Of a stretch of 41,277 nucleotides of DNA, positions 32,435 to 39,340 are shown one piece after another. Under the pieces are notes generated by a model, which worked only from the letters and a program-made list of their open reading frames with translations, made no database searches and was not told the DNA's origin. The first letter of the stretch is position 1; every line of letters starts with the position of its first letter. The stretch lies in the IMG/VR virus record IMGVR_UViG_3300046808_000091, positions 1 to 41,277 of that record; one strand, 5' to 3'. The DNA comes from a virus. The position numbers were made by a program, and so were the translations under genes.

Positions 32435-33148
32435 TCAGAGGACGCCGCGACGGCGGCGGGCAGGAGCAGGCAGCGAACCACCTTCTGACTGGCGCACCAG
32501 CTCGTCGATGTCAGCTTCAGGATCGGCAGCCAGTTCGCTCACAGCTTCCTGCGAGAGCCAGCCGTAAACGTCCAGCTTGGGCTTGTAGTTTTTCTGCCCT
32601 TGGGCCTCAAACTTCTCCTTGCCCATGCGGACCAGCGGCCAGCAGGCACGGCCAGCGCGCAGCCGCTCGGCCACTTGCGACTGCAAGTCAGCGAAGACGG
32701 CTACGCCGGATTTCGAGTTGATCTTCCAGTAGCCCTGACGGTCATCTGCCTCAATCGACTTGACGACCATCGACTTCGCCGGGAACCAGCCCTCGCCCTG
32801 TGCGGCGTTGAACGGCCCCATTTCGTCGTGGGCAGGGGTAGCAATGTGTTGCCCACTGTAGATGTTCGCCATGCGGGTAGCGACGGTCTTACCGCCCTTC
32901 CAGCAGACGAAGCCTTCCTCGAAGGAAGCGATGTTGACGAGCCAGATTTCGGACGGGTCCAAGTCTTCCTTGTCCTTGCCAAATTCGTAGACGCCGCGCT
33001 TACCCGTGAAGTTCAGGTAAACCGAACCATCGGGGGCGCTGCCGATCTGGCCTTGGGCTGCGGAGTTAGTTAGCGCGTCGGCCATAGCCTGAGCGTTGTT
33101 GAGAGCGACGGGTTTGCCAAACGGCGAGTTGACGAGTTCGTTAGACAT
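32435..33148 (-). CDS. putative single-stranded DNA-associated replication protein (237 aa)
   Basis: A 237-residue protein transcribed just before the polymerase gene. It has a beta-rich core (VYLNFTGKRGVYEFG, EIWLVNIASFEEGFVCW, YWKINSKSGVAVF) and an acidic/basic C-terminal tail. In phages of this type the gene between nuclease and polymerase often encodes an ssDNA-binding or replication accessory protein; I infer that here from position and strand content and have no diagnostic motif. AGGAGA upstream of ATG 33148. Confidence 0.6.
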   Translation of the reverse strand: MSNELVNSPFGKPVALNNAQAMADALTNSAAQGQIGSAPDGSVYLNFTGKRGVYEFGKDKEDLDPSEIWLVNIASFEEGFVCWKGGKTVATRMANIYSGQHIATPAHDEMGPFNAAQGEGWFPAKSMVVKSIEADDRQGYWKINSKSGVAVFADLQSQVAERLRAGRACWPLVRMGKEKFEAQGQKNYKPKLDVYGWLSQEAVSELAADPEADIDELVRQSEGGSLPAPARRRRGVL

Positions 33149-33171
33149 GAGAGTGTCTCCTGTTGAGTGTG

Positions 33172-34212
33172 TCAGTTTTCAGTCTTCGCGGAGACTTCCA
33201 GTCTGATCGACGGCTTGCCGACCTTGTAGAAGTCATCCGATTTGACGCCCGTTGCTGCCTCGTAGGCTTTAACGTCCAGCGTCTTGCGCCCAGCCACTTC
33301 CGTAACTTTGACGCCATACGCAGCAGTCTCAAACTCCATGCGGTTCTCGGCTACAGCGTATTCCTTGATGGTAGCGGCAAGCGTGTCCGCCCGCGCTTCC
33401 AGTAATTTGATCTGCTCCTTGATGGAGCCGTATTCCCTGACTGACTCGGTGATGCCACGCGGAGCGAAGGCGGGCATTTCCGGCTTCAGTTCCTTGCGCC
33501 GCTCACCAGCCGCCACTTGGATCGCGCTGCACTCCTCTTTGAATTGGCAGTAGGTGCAGCCGTTGTTGGTCAGCCCCTCGGCTGGCAATTCAGCAGGATT
33601 GGCGGCGTCGAACAGCAGGCCAGCGCGGATTTCAGAGCGCCTCGCAGTCGCGCCACCGTCGTAGACCACATCGAATTGCCGCATCCGCTGAAAGTCAGAG
33701 GCGTCAACGTAGAGGACGACAGCTTGGTCAACGTCCAAGCCGTGCAGGTTCATCAGCCACATGTTTTGCTGCACTTGCGCCAAGTGCTGCGGCTTTGGTG
33801 CAGTCATGCCTTCCAGATTGGTGCGCGGATCGGCTGACTTAAACTCCAGCAGCGTCAGGATACCGTCCTTGGAGAACAGCCCGTCTGGCGTCCCCGACAG
33901 CCCTGCCTCGTCGCAGAGGAACGACCGCTGGTTCTCGCCTTCCAGCACGACAGCTTCACCAAGACCCAGCGACGCCGTGATCTGCTCGACCACCCATGCC
34001 TCGACAGCGTGGCCGCGCTGCGCCATGCCCCACTTGCCGTCCTGCCGCGACTCGGACTTGGCAAACTTCAATTCGCGCAGGCAGCGCAGGTTCTCAGAAG
34101 CCGTCAGAACGGCATTACGATCCAGCCGACCGCGCTCGTCGTCGTAGAGCGGCCAGTCAGACTTTTGTGCAGCGACAGAGCCGCTGATCCGCTTGATTAG
34201 GTCTAGTGTCAT
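33172..34212 (-). CDS. Cas4-like PD-(D/E)XK nuclease with Fe-S cysteines
   Basis: A 346-residue nuclease. The core motif is GTPDGLF (Asp about 110), then LLEFKS (Glu about 123, Lys about 125) and QVQQNMWL. One N-terminal cysteine (about 44, ENLRCLREL) and three C-terminal ones in CTYCQFKEEC (219, 222, 228; C-x2-C-x5-C) follow the Cas4/AddB iron-sulphur pattern. A His (about 69) lies before the core as in RecB-type nucleases. The C-terminal 90 residues include a coiled coil. I start at ATG 34212 (GGAG seven bases ahead). Probably a 5'-3' exonuclease in phage recombination. Confidence 0.88.
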   Translation of the reverse strand: MTLDLIKRISGSVAAQKSDWPLYDDERGRLDRNAVLTASENLRCLRELKFAKSESRQDGKWGMAQRGHAVEAWVVEQITASLGLGEAVVLEGENQRSFLCDEAGLSGTPDGLFSKDGILTLLEFKSADPRTNLEGMTAPKPQHLAQVQQNMWLMNLHGLDVDQAVVLYVDASDFQRMRQFDVVYDGGATARRSEIRAGLLFDAANPAELPAEGLTNNGCTYCQFKEECSAIQVAAGERRKELKPEMPAFAPRGITESVREYGSIKEQIKLLEARADTLAATIKEYAVAENRMEFETAAYGVKVTEVAGRKTLDVKAYEAATGVKSDDFYKVGKPSIRLEVSAKTEN

Positions 34213-34213
34213 G

Positions 34214-34378
34214 TCAGAACTCCGGTTCGTTGTTTGCATCCAACACGGTTGTCTGGGATGACACTGGAAGCGCCCTTGTGATCTGCGCAGGCAAAGAAGA
34301 AGCGCGCCGAACACCGAAGATGTTCAGATCGCGCTCAAGGCTGACAGGCAGATGGATCAGACGGTTGGTCAGGGTCAT
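34214..34378 (-). CDS. hypothetical small protein (54 aa)
   Basis: Reads MTLTNRLIHLPVSLERDLNI and ends NNEPEF, with its TGA one base before the nuclease ATG. Codon use is like that of true genes here. No clear Shine-Dalgarno is seen upstream. No family recognised. Possibly translated through the upstream genes in the operon. Confidence 0.55.
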   Translation of the reverse strand: MTLTNRLIHLPVSLERDLNIFGVRRASSLPAQITRALPVSSQTTVLDANNEPEF

Positions 34379-34434
34379 AGCAGTGTCGCGTGTGTCAGTG
34401 TTTTGTGTCTTGGTCAGAATGGAACGGAAACAGT

Positions 34435-34743
34435 CTAGCTGTCAAGGCTCCTATCCGCCCCTTCGATAATTTCTCGGCACTCTCCAGCGATGGCCGCATA
34501 CGCCGCCGCGTCGATATAGTTGTCGTCCTTGCGGGTGGCGACAGTGCGGGATGCTTTGGCAAAAACCATGATCCAAGCCATGTCCTCGGCAGTCAGGGCC
34601 AGCGTATGCCCAGTTTTACCGCCTAAATACGCGGACACCATGTCGGCCATGTGAGTCAGGTTATTGTGCGGGTGGCCGTAGGCAGCGTTGCGGTCGCCTG
34701 TAGTTAGCTTCGCCGCCTCTGCAAGAATGTCTGCTCGTTTCAT
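34435..34743 (-). CDS. DUF6378-like protein (102 aa)
   Basis: A 102-residue protein with ADILAEAAKLTTGDRNAAYG, HMADMVSAYLG, LTAEDMAWIMVFAKASRTV, and DNYIDAAAYAAIAGE. This set matches small phage proteins assigned to DUF6378 (recalled), which are thought to be all-helical. The histidines and acids in the pattern could bind metal, but activity is unknown. AGGAT lies upstream of ATG 34743. A possible 42-codon gene overlaps its start. Confidence 0.85.
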   Translation of the reverse strand: MKRADILAEAAKLTTGDRNAAYGHPHNNLTHMADMVSAYLGGKTGHTLALTAEDMAWIMVFAKASRTVATRKDDNYIDAAAYAAIAGECREIIEGADRSLDS

Positions 34744-34868
34744 GGGTTCGATCCTGTTGTTGGTTTGAGGGGCGCTGTGGTGAAAATGAGCCGTAGCGCA
34801 GTCTGATTCTCGACCAATACAAAGCCGCTTTCTGGCTCCGTGCGCCCCTCTGTGATGACGTTACTCAG
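34740..34868 (-). CDS. possible 42-aa extension or CTG-start gene after the HTH gene
   Basis: Directly after the TGA of the HTH gene, in the same frame, an open frame (LSNVITEGRTEPESG through TAPLKPTTGSNP) runs for 42 codons and ends in a TGA overlapping the ATG of the next gene (ATGA), as most genes here do. It lacks an ATG, GTG or TTG at the beginning; the first codon is CTG. Either UGA-C read-through of the HTH gene, a CTG start, or chance. A 9-bp inverted repeat (GAGGGGCGC/GCGCCCCTC) also frames most of it, so it may be a structured leader instead. Confidence 0.35.
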   Translation of the reverse strand: MSNVITEGRTEPESGFVLVENQTALRLIFTTAPLKPTTGSNP

Positions 34869-35183
34869 TCAGCTTTTTACCTGCAAGGCTTTTTCTGCCG
34901 CTAGTCTCGCCAAAGCGCGCTCAATGGCTCCGGGCTTGCAGGACCAAACTGCTGCCTTGACTGGCTTAGGAGCAATGTCAATGTCCTTCCAGAAGCGGCT
35001 GCGCGTAGACGGCAAGTCAGGGCTGAATTTTGACTGCGACAGTTCGATGCCGAACCGCTCACAGGCAGCAGAAATCGACGTTCTGTGCATCCCATAGTGC
35101 CGCGCAGTCTGCGTCACGTTCCAGCCTTTTTCGTGGGCTGCGGTAATCATGTCTCTAGTGATCCTCTTTGGTCCAAGGCGCAC
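34869..35183 (-). CDS. helix-turn-helix DNA-binding protein (104 aa)
   Basis: A 104-residue protein with a helix-turn-helix at about 8-42 (ITRDMITAAHEKGWNVTQTA, then HYGMHRTSISAACERFG), of the type found in small phage transcription factors and in resolvase/transposase N-termini. Start is GTG 35183 with AAAGGAGAG upstream; ATG at 35150 is a possible alternative but would truncate the HTH. Could control early or late genes; no ligand domain is present. Confidence 0.8.
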   Translation of the reverse strand: MRLGPKRITRDMITAAHEKGWNVTQTARHYGMHRTSISAACERFGIELSQSKFSPDLPSTRSRFWKDIDIAPKPVKAAVWSCKPGAIERALARLAAEKALQVKS

Positions 35184-35343
35184 TCGCTCTCTCCTTTATT
35201 CTGTTTATTTCAGGTAGGTTCTGTTTGGTCATATACTGGATCAACTCGAATTGCTCCTGAGTCACCCACCACGCAGGCAGCTTGACGTAGCCCGCAAGCC
35301 GTAAGGCTCTCGCGCCGGGGCTGTTGCTGACTTCACGGGGCAT
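35155..35343 (-). CDS. hypothetical small protein (62 aa)
   Basis: Begins MPREVSNSPGARALRLAGYV and continues KLPAWWVTQEQFELIQYMT. I start it at ATG 35343; an upstream in-frame start at 35388 lies in the previous gene. It overlaps the HTH gene by 29 bases. The WWVTQEQFELIQYM stretch looks like an amphipathic helix. Function unknown. Confidence 0.6.
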   Translation of the reverse strand: MPREVSNSPGARALRLAGYVKLPAWWVTQEQFELIQYMTKQNLPEINRIKERASAPWTKEDH

Positions 35344-35479
35344 GGTATTCGCACAGCTCCTCAGCTCCAACATGGCAGGCCAGCTCATGGGCGTGGCGGT
35401 GGGCCTCTACGGCGTTCTGGTTCCCGATGAAAGCGCACACAGCCGCGACGATCAGAATGAGGCGGTCAGCGGTGTTCAT
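35333..35479 (-). CDS. small putative exported protein (48 aa)
   Basis: Reads MNTADRLILIVAAVCAFIGN and ends EELCEYHAP. A short hydrophobic stretch near the start (LILIVAAVCAFI) looks like a signal-anchor; the C-terminal part has two cysteines and several histidines (HRHAHELACHVG). AAGGAG lies close upstream of the ATG. It overlaps the stop of the zinc-ribbon gene (ATGA) and the start of the 62-aa gene. Function unknown; metal binding possible. Confidence 0.5.
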   Translation of the reverse strand: MNTADRLILIVAAVCAFIGNQNAVEAHRHAHELACHVGAEELCEYHAP

Positions 35480-35760
35480 GGCTCCTTCCCCTCAATAAGC
35501 TGGGCGATCTGGTTGGCCAAGAAACCGATCTTCAGGTTCGTGCCAGTCACCCGATGGGCGATGGCGTGTAGGGCTTCTTCGGTGAGTTCAAAGGTCGTGG
35601 ACCTTCCGCCGCATGAATCACAGTCGCGGCGTCTCCTGACTGCGTGGGCGGCGACACCAAACGCTTCCATGTGGACGGGCCTACTGTCAGCAGTCGCGCC
35701 CAGACTTTTTTCGCCGCATAACGGGCAATGCATATGGTTGATTTTCAATGCTCCGCTCAT
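35476..35760 (-). CDS. NrdR-like zinc ribbon protein, no ATP-cone (94 aa)
   Basis: Residues about 11-55 reproduce the NrdR zinc ribbon pattern: CPLCG, TADSRPV, RRRRDCDSCGGRSTTFEL. The following ATP-cone of real NrdR repressors is missing; instead a short helical tail (TEEALHAIAHRVTGTN) follows. It may bind DNA or act as a decoy at NrdR-type sites of nucleotide reductase operons. GGGGAGAAAG precedes ATG 35760. Zinc-ribbon similarity is seen in sequence; function is inference. Confidence 0.75.
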   Translation of the reverse strand: MSGALKINHMHCPLCGEKSLGATADSRPVHMEAFGVAAHAVRRRRDCDSCGGRSTTFELTEEALHAIAHRVTGTNLKIGFLANQIAQLIEGKEP

Positions 35761-35996
35761 GGCTTTCTCCCCGTCAGCGCCACCAAATCCTCAAGGTCGA
35801 GTGTGATGTAGCAGTAGTTGTCTTTGCCGATCCCCAGCAGGACTTCATACTCGTGCGGGGTGCGGTAGGTCGGTGCCTCGGTGACCCCGTTCCGCCGGAC
35901 CAACTCGCGCAGCAGGTCTTCGTCGGAGTATTTCTTTATGGTTTCCGACATGTTCAGGGCATCCATCAGCCCGTCGATGATCTTCTGCCCGCTCAT
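35757..35996 (-). CDS. hypothetical protein (79 aa)
   Basis: A 79-residue acidic protein with MSGQKIIDGLMDALNMSETI, LLRELVRRNGV and YEVLLGIGKDNYCYITLDLEDL. The order helix, helix, strand suggests a compact alpha/beta domain. AAGGAGGAG precedes the ATG at 35996. Its stop overlaps the next gene start (ATGA). No family recognised. Confidence 0.7.
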   Translation of the reverse strand: MSGQKIIDGLMDALNMSETIKKYSDEDLLRELVRRNGVTEAPTYRTPHEYEVLLGIGKDNYCYITLDLEDLVALTGRKP

Positions 35997-36184
35997 GGCT
36001 TCTCCTCCTTCACATTCGCCCGCAGATACAGCCGCTTAGACCCGGCCCCGCAGGTCGGGCATTTGGTTTCGCGGACCAGCTTGGTCAGCTTCCGCGTGTC
36101 CATCGGAAAGACCGCATCGGGGGTGCTGAAGTTGGTTTCGCAGTCTCCGCAGCGGAAGTGCATGCGCTTGTCTAGGTCAGTCAT
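35993..36184 (-). CDS. zinc-ribbon-like small protein (63 aa)
   Basis: A 63-residue protein with two Cys pairs, FRCGDCETNF and TKCPTCGAGS, about 30 residues apart: a probable single zinc ribbon. Small proteins of this kind are common in phages (Com-like and others). It might bind mRNA or DNA. AGGGAGGG is upstream of ATG 36184. Coupled to both neighbours by ATGA. Confidence 0.7.
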   Translation of the reverse strand: MTDLDKRMHFRCGDCETNFSTPDAVFPMDTRKLTKLVRETKCPTCGAGSKRLYLRANVKEEKP

Positions 36185-36474
36185 GCGTAATCCCTCCCTA
36201 CCTGTGGATCGTCGTCTTCAACAATGGCGCTGGGATCATCGCGCCAGTTGATTGGCTTCGGGCTTGCGTCACCGCCTTTCAGCGCCACCACCGCCTTATT
36301 GAGACGGTCATCGTTTACCGCAGGCAGGGCGGCGATGGCGTGCGCTATGGCCTGTCCTGCGGCGGATAAACCCTTGCCGTAATCAGTTGCCCCGCTTGCG
36401 GTCAGTGGCCCGTTTTGCCGCTCACATGCACGGGCAATCGCCATTGCCGCCGCGCGGTCGATCAGGTCAGCCAT
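36181..36474 (-). CDS. hypothetical protein, 'AIAALPAV' family member 1 (97 aa)
   Basis: Starts MADLIDRAAAMAIARACERQ and contains AIAHAIAALPAVND. The DLI(D/R)RxxA...AIAALPAV signature is shared with the neighbouring gene at 36467-36748. Similar small phage proteins exist with unknown function. I start at ATG 36474 (GGGAGAGAAG nine bases ahead) because the longer frame from 36492 would overlap more and lacks a better site. Confidence 0.7.
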   Translation of the reverse strand: MADLIDRAAAMAIARACERQNGPLTASGATDYGKGLSAAGQAIAHAIAALPAVNDDRLNKAVVALKGGDASPKPINWRDDPSAIVEDDDPQVGRDYA

Positions 36475-36748
36475 TGGTCTTCTCTCCCTCAATCTCGGCC
36501 AGCGGAGCGGCGGCTGGCGTGTCGATCAGGGCGAGGATGGCTTTTTCAATGCGACTCATATACCCGACATACTGGTCAGCGATTTCTTTTGCCTTCGCAG
36601 CCGCTTCACGCAGCGCATCATCCCGCACCTGTGCCACGTCCACGGCGGGCAGGGCGGCGATGGCTGCTCTTGCCTCACCAATGGTAAGCTGCATGTTGCT
36701 GTAGATGCGATCCGCATCCCCGCGCCGGATCAGATCGTTGTCGCTCAT
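36467..36748 (-). CDS. hypothetical protein, 'AIAALPAV' family member 2 (93 aa)
   Basis: Starts MSDNDLIRRGDADRIYSNMQ and contains AIAALPAVDVAQVRDDAL, then a helix REAAAKAKEIADQYV and an acidic tail LAEIEGEKTNG. Related to the gene downstream by the DLIRRxxA and AIAALPAV motifs, so the pair probably arose by duplication. The tail sequence AEIEGEK also ends the gene upstream; see the repeat entry. Function unknown. Confidence 0.72.
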   Translation of the reverse strand: MSDNDLIRRGDADRIYSNMQLTIGEARAAIAALPAVDVAQVRDDALREAAAKAKEIADQYVGYMSRIEKAILALIDTPAAAPLAEIEGEKTNG

Positions 36749-36776
36749 CCCTTCTCTCCCTCAATCTCCGCCAGCG
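36479..36776 (-). repeat. duplicated gene-junction sequence
   Basis: A 26-bp sequence starting CTTCTCTCCCTCAATCTC occurs at 36479-36504 and 36751-36776 with one mismatch. Each copy carries, on the minus strand, the C-terminal codons (LAEIEGEK) of one gene and the GAGAG-type ribosome site of the next. So the junction, not just the gene, was copied when the small genes were duplicated. Confidence 0.75.
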
Positions 36777-36948
36777 CTTCTCGGCCCTTGTCCGTAACCT
36801 GAGGGAATGGTCCTCGGGTGACGTAGCCTTGGCCCTGCAACCACTCAAGGGACACGCCCATCGCAGCGCCCCAACTTAGGCCACCGACAGAACCCGGATC
36901 GGCAATCTCTCTCAGTATCTCTCGGTCGAAGGTGGTCAAGGCACTCAT
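36745..36948 (-). CDS. hypothetical winged-helix-like protein (67 aa)
   Basis: Reads MSALTTFDREILREIADPGS and ends TDKGREALAEIEGEKG. The pattern FDREIL...SLEWLQGQGYV...VTDKGREAL is typical of a small winged helix: helix, helix, 'LxxxGYV' wing and 'T.KG...L'. A DNA-binding role is possible. I start at ATG 36948 with a GGGGGCGGAA region upstream; the TTG at 36966 is less likely. Confidence 0.65.
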   Translation of the reverse strand: MSALTTFDREILREIADPGSVGGLSWGAAMGVSLEWLQGQGYVTRGPFPQVTDKGREALAEIEGEKG

Positions 36949-37163
36949 TTCCGCCCCCTCTCCCAAGCCGCCCGCGATAGGCGGTTCGCCAGCGCGTCCA
37001 TGTCTTCGATGGTAATCTGGCGGTTAGCTACAATGGCCCAGTAAACCAAATCCATGAACCGCTTGGGTGGCAACACGGACGCTGCGTTGCTGATCCCCAG
37101 TGCTGCCTCTGCCTGCACGTCACGCTTAGGCATGACTGCCTCTGTCTTTCTCCAAAATTTCAT
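36945..37163 (-). CDS. hypothetical protein (72 aa)
   Basis: A 72-residue basic, helical protein (ALGISNAASVLPPKRFMDLV, then IVANRQITIEDMDALANRLS). ATG 37163 has GAGGAG upstream; ATG 37133 (MPKRDV) is an alternative with AGAGG. It lies next to the helicase gene, 10 bases downstream. No family recognised. Confidence 0.7.
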   Translation of the reverse strand: MKFWRKTEAVMPKRDVQAEAALGISNAASVLPPKRFMDLVYWAIVANRQITIEDMDALANRLSRAAWERGRK

Positions 37164-37173
37164 GTCTCTCTCC

Positions 37174-38466
37174 TCAGTTTACGATCTTGTTTGCTGACTT
37201 GTCTTTGCGCTTCACGACCATGCCGACTGCCTCGTCAATCGGATGCTCTGCCTCGCAGATGTCGATATGCACATGCGTCTCTTGCCCAAGCCGCCACAGG
37301 CGGCGCAGGGCTTGCTCTTGGGCCGCAGGCGACCAGTCGCGCTCCGCAAAGACAGCGTAGTGACTGCCTTTCTGAAGGTTGATAGCGACCCCCATAGAGG
37401 CGATCTGGCCCAGCAGAATGTCTGACTCTTGCGCGTTGAAAGCGTCCTCGTATTTCTGCTTATCAGCCGCGCTCGTCGATCCGTCGATCTTGTTGACCAC
37501 CAAGTCACGCTGCATGAAGTAGTTTTGCAGCGCCGTCCCTACGTCCTTGTGCCAGTAGAGAACCAGCACAGGGCAGGACAATTGCTCCCACGTCTCGTAA
37601 ACGTAGTCAGCCACAGCCTTGCTCTTGGCCGTCCCCAGCAGCCTGCGCGCCTTCGCCATGATCGGATCGGACTCGTCAGCGTAGACAGCCTCGCCAGTCG
37701 CTTCCCGCAGCTCGTCGCTGTTCTCAAAGTCCACAGTCACTGTCCGCACAGTCAGCGGCGGCATGTGGGCAGCGACATCGTGGATCGTCCTGCGCACAGC
37801 AATTTCGTTGCCGTAGATAAACTCGCGCAAGCGGTCCTCGTTCTTATTGCCAATGACTGTCCACGTCGCAGGCTGGCGCGGATGGAAGCGCCGCAGCTGC
37901 GCCACGCAGAAATACAGCCGAAAGCCGTCCAGCGAGGAAATCACCAGTTCTTCCGCCAGCAGTTTCGGGAATAGCGCCTTCAGCATCGGATACAGATCGT
38001 CGGCATAGCGGCGGATCGGCGTTCCAGTCAGGAACCAGACATTCGGAACCCCGGCAGCCAAGCAGTCTTTCATCGAACAGTTCTTGCCAAAGATCGCCTT
38101 GGTCCGCTCACTGTTCAGCGTTTTCAGCGCGTCAGCCTCGTCCAGCACCAGCACGTCAGGAGCGAAGTCAAATTTGCCCGCCAGACTGTAGGACAGCACA
38201 TAGGCATCGACAGTCGGATCAATCTTGTCCTTCCCTGTCTTAATGCGCTGCACGGTCGCCCCACAGTGGGCAATGATGTTCTTCTCCCACATGCGCAGGG
38301 CAATCGGCGGGGCGACGACAACCATCTTGCCGCCGACCAGCTTCCACGCCTCTAGCGCAGTCAGCGTCTTGCCTGTCCCCGGTTCCGAGAACAGACAAGC
38401 GCGCTTCTTGCGGGCCAGATAGGCAGCGTCAGCAATTTGGGTGGGCAGTGGAGTCAGTTTTTCCAC
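37174..38466 (-). CDS. SNF2-type superfamily 2 helicase
   Basis: A 430-residue DNA translocase. Motif I SEPGTGKT (about 27-34), motif II DEAD (about 109-112), motif III LTGTPI (about 146-151) and the C-terminal lobe with LGQIASMGVAINLQKGS and RRLWRLGQ (motif VI). These are the marks of SNF2-related helicases commonly found in tailed phages. Start is GTG 38466, overlapping the previous gene by 13 bases. Likely role in replication or recombination fork remodelling; specific function not known. Confidence 0.92.
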   Translation of the reverse strand: MEKLTPLPTQIADAAYLARKKRACLFSEPGTGKTLTALEAWKLVGGKMVVVAPPIALRMWEKNIIAHCGATVQRIKTGKDKIDPTVDAYVLSYSLAGKFDFAPDVLVLDEADALKTLNSERTKAIFGKNCSMKDCLAAGVPNVWFLTGTPIRRYADDLYPMLKALFPKLLAEELVISSLDGFRLYFCVAQLRRFHPRQPATWTVIGNKNEDRLREFIYGNEIAVRRTIHDVAAHMPPLTVRTVTVDFENSDELREATGEAVYADESDPIMAKARRLLGTAKSKAVADYVYETWEQLSCPVLVLYWHKDVGTALQNYFMQRDLVVNKIDGSTSAADKQKYEDAFNAQESDILLGQIASMGVAINLQKGSHYAVFAERDWSPAAQEQALRRLWRLGQETHVHIDICEAEHPIDEAVGMVVKRKDKSANKIVN

Positions 38467-38852
38467 GTCTTGACCACCTTCTTCAGCAGCGCGTCCGTGT
38501 CAGCTTCAGCCTGCGCTGTCATCTTCTTCGCAGCCGCGACATTGCGGATCGCCAGCTTGACGCCGCCTTGCATGGCGTCTTTGATATCTTCTTCCAGCGC
38601 CGCAAGACCCTTTGCCACGATCAGATCGCTCTTTTCGGCGGTCATGTAGAGGCCAGCCATTAGATAGGCAGCGTAGGACGCCGCAAACATGGCGATGTTG
38701 GCAGACATCTGCAAAAGGATTTCGGCATCGTCCAAACCCGCCGCAGTCGCCTGTTCGTCGAGGTCGTGCATATTCTGGCGCATATCGTCAAAGAGTTCTT
38801 TCGACGCCACGTCGATAAATTCTTCCTTCGAGCGCACGATTTTCATGGTCAT
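38454..38852 (-). CDS. hypothetical helical protein upstream of helicase (132 aa)
   Basis: A 132-residue protein of helices: EEFIDVASKELFDDMRQNM, ILLQMSANIAMFAASYAAYLM (hydrophobic, possibly buried), and a basic amphipathic C-terminal helix (AAAKKMTAQAEADTD, VVKTWKN). ATG 38852 has AAGG nine bases ahead; ATG 38846 is an alternative. Overlaps the helicase start. Function unknown; co-expression suggests a replication or recombination accessory. Confidence 0.68.
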   Translation of the reverse strand: MTMKIVRSKEEFIDVASKELFDDMRQNMHDLDEQATAAGLDDAEILLQMSANIAMFAASYAAYLMAGLYMTAEKSDLIVAKGLAALEEDIKDAMQGGVKLAIRNVAAAKKMTAQAEADTDALLKKVVKTWKN

Positions 38853-38869
38853 AGCAGAGCCTTTCTTGG

Positions 38870-39340
38870 TTATGCCGCGACGTTGGCGGCGACGTATTGC
38901 ATTAGGTCGTCTTTGGCGGATCGGTAGGACATGGCAGCAACCGCAGCCAAGGCGCTATGACGTTCCGTATCAGTCTCACCGCGCATAATGGCCGCGTGTT
39001 TGGCCTGCACAGCTAGGACCATCTTCGACCATTCTTGTTGCATGGTCAATACTTTTCTATCGAACAGTATATGCTGACTCTGACTCAGGTCTTGTCTCCA
39101 AGCTGCGATCTGCGCAGGCTTGATGGCCGAAGCCAGACGGCCAGTCGCCAGTTCTTGCAAGCGCGGATCGTCTGCGTCTGCCGTGGTGGCGATCTTGTTC
39201 AGGTAGTCATGGCGCAGCGTGTCAGCGTAGGCGGCGACCTTGTGTTCGTCGTCCGCAGGCACGATGACTCGGACTTGCTTTAGCCCTAGGTTGTCGATCT
39301 TCTTCAGATACTTCAGCATCTTCTCAGGCGTCTTAGTCAT
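38870..39340 (-). CDS. hypothetical protein (156 aa)
   Basis: Starts MTKTPEKMLKYLKKIDNLGL; the N-terminal LKQVRVIVPADDEHKVAAYAD faintly resembles ribbon-helix-helix or MazE-like antitoxin starts. The C-terminal half (MQQEWSKMVLAVQAKHAAIM, RSAKDDLMQYVAANVAA) is helical. I start at ATG 39340 (AAGGAAG ahead, ATGA overlap with the upstream gene) instead of 39364. No function can be given. Confidence 0.66.
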   Translation of the reverse strand: MTKTPEKMLKYLKKIDNLGLKQVRVIVPADDEHKVAAYADTLRHDYLNKIATTADADDPRLQELATGRLASAIKPAQIAAWRQDLSQSQHILFDRKVLTMQQEWSKMVLAVQAKHAAIMRGETDTERHSALAAVAAMSYRSAKDDLMQYVAANVAA

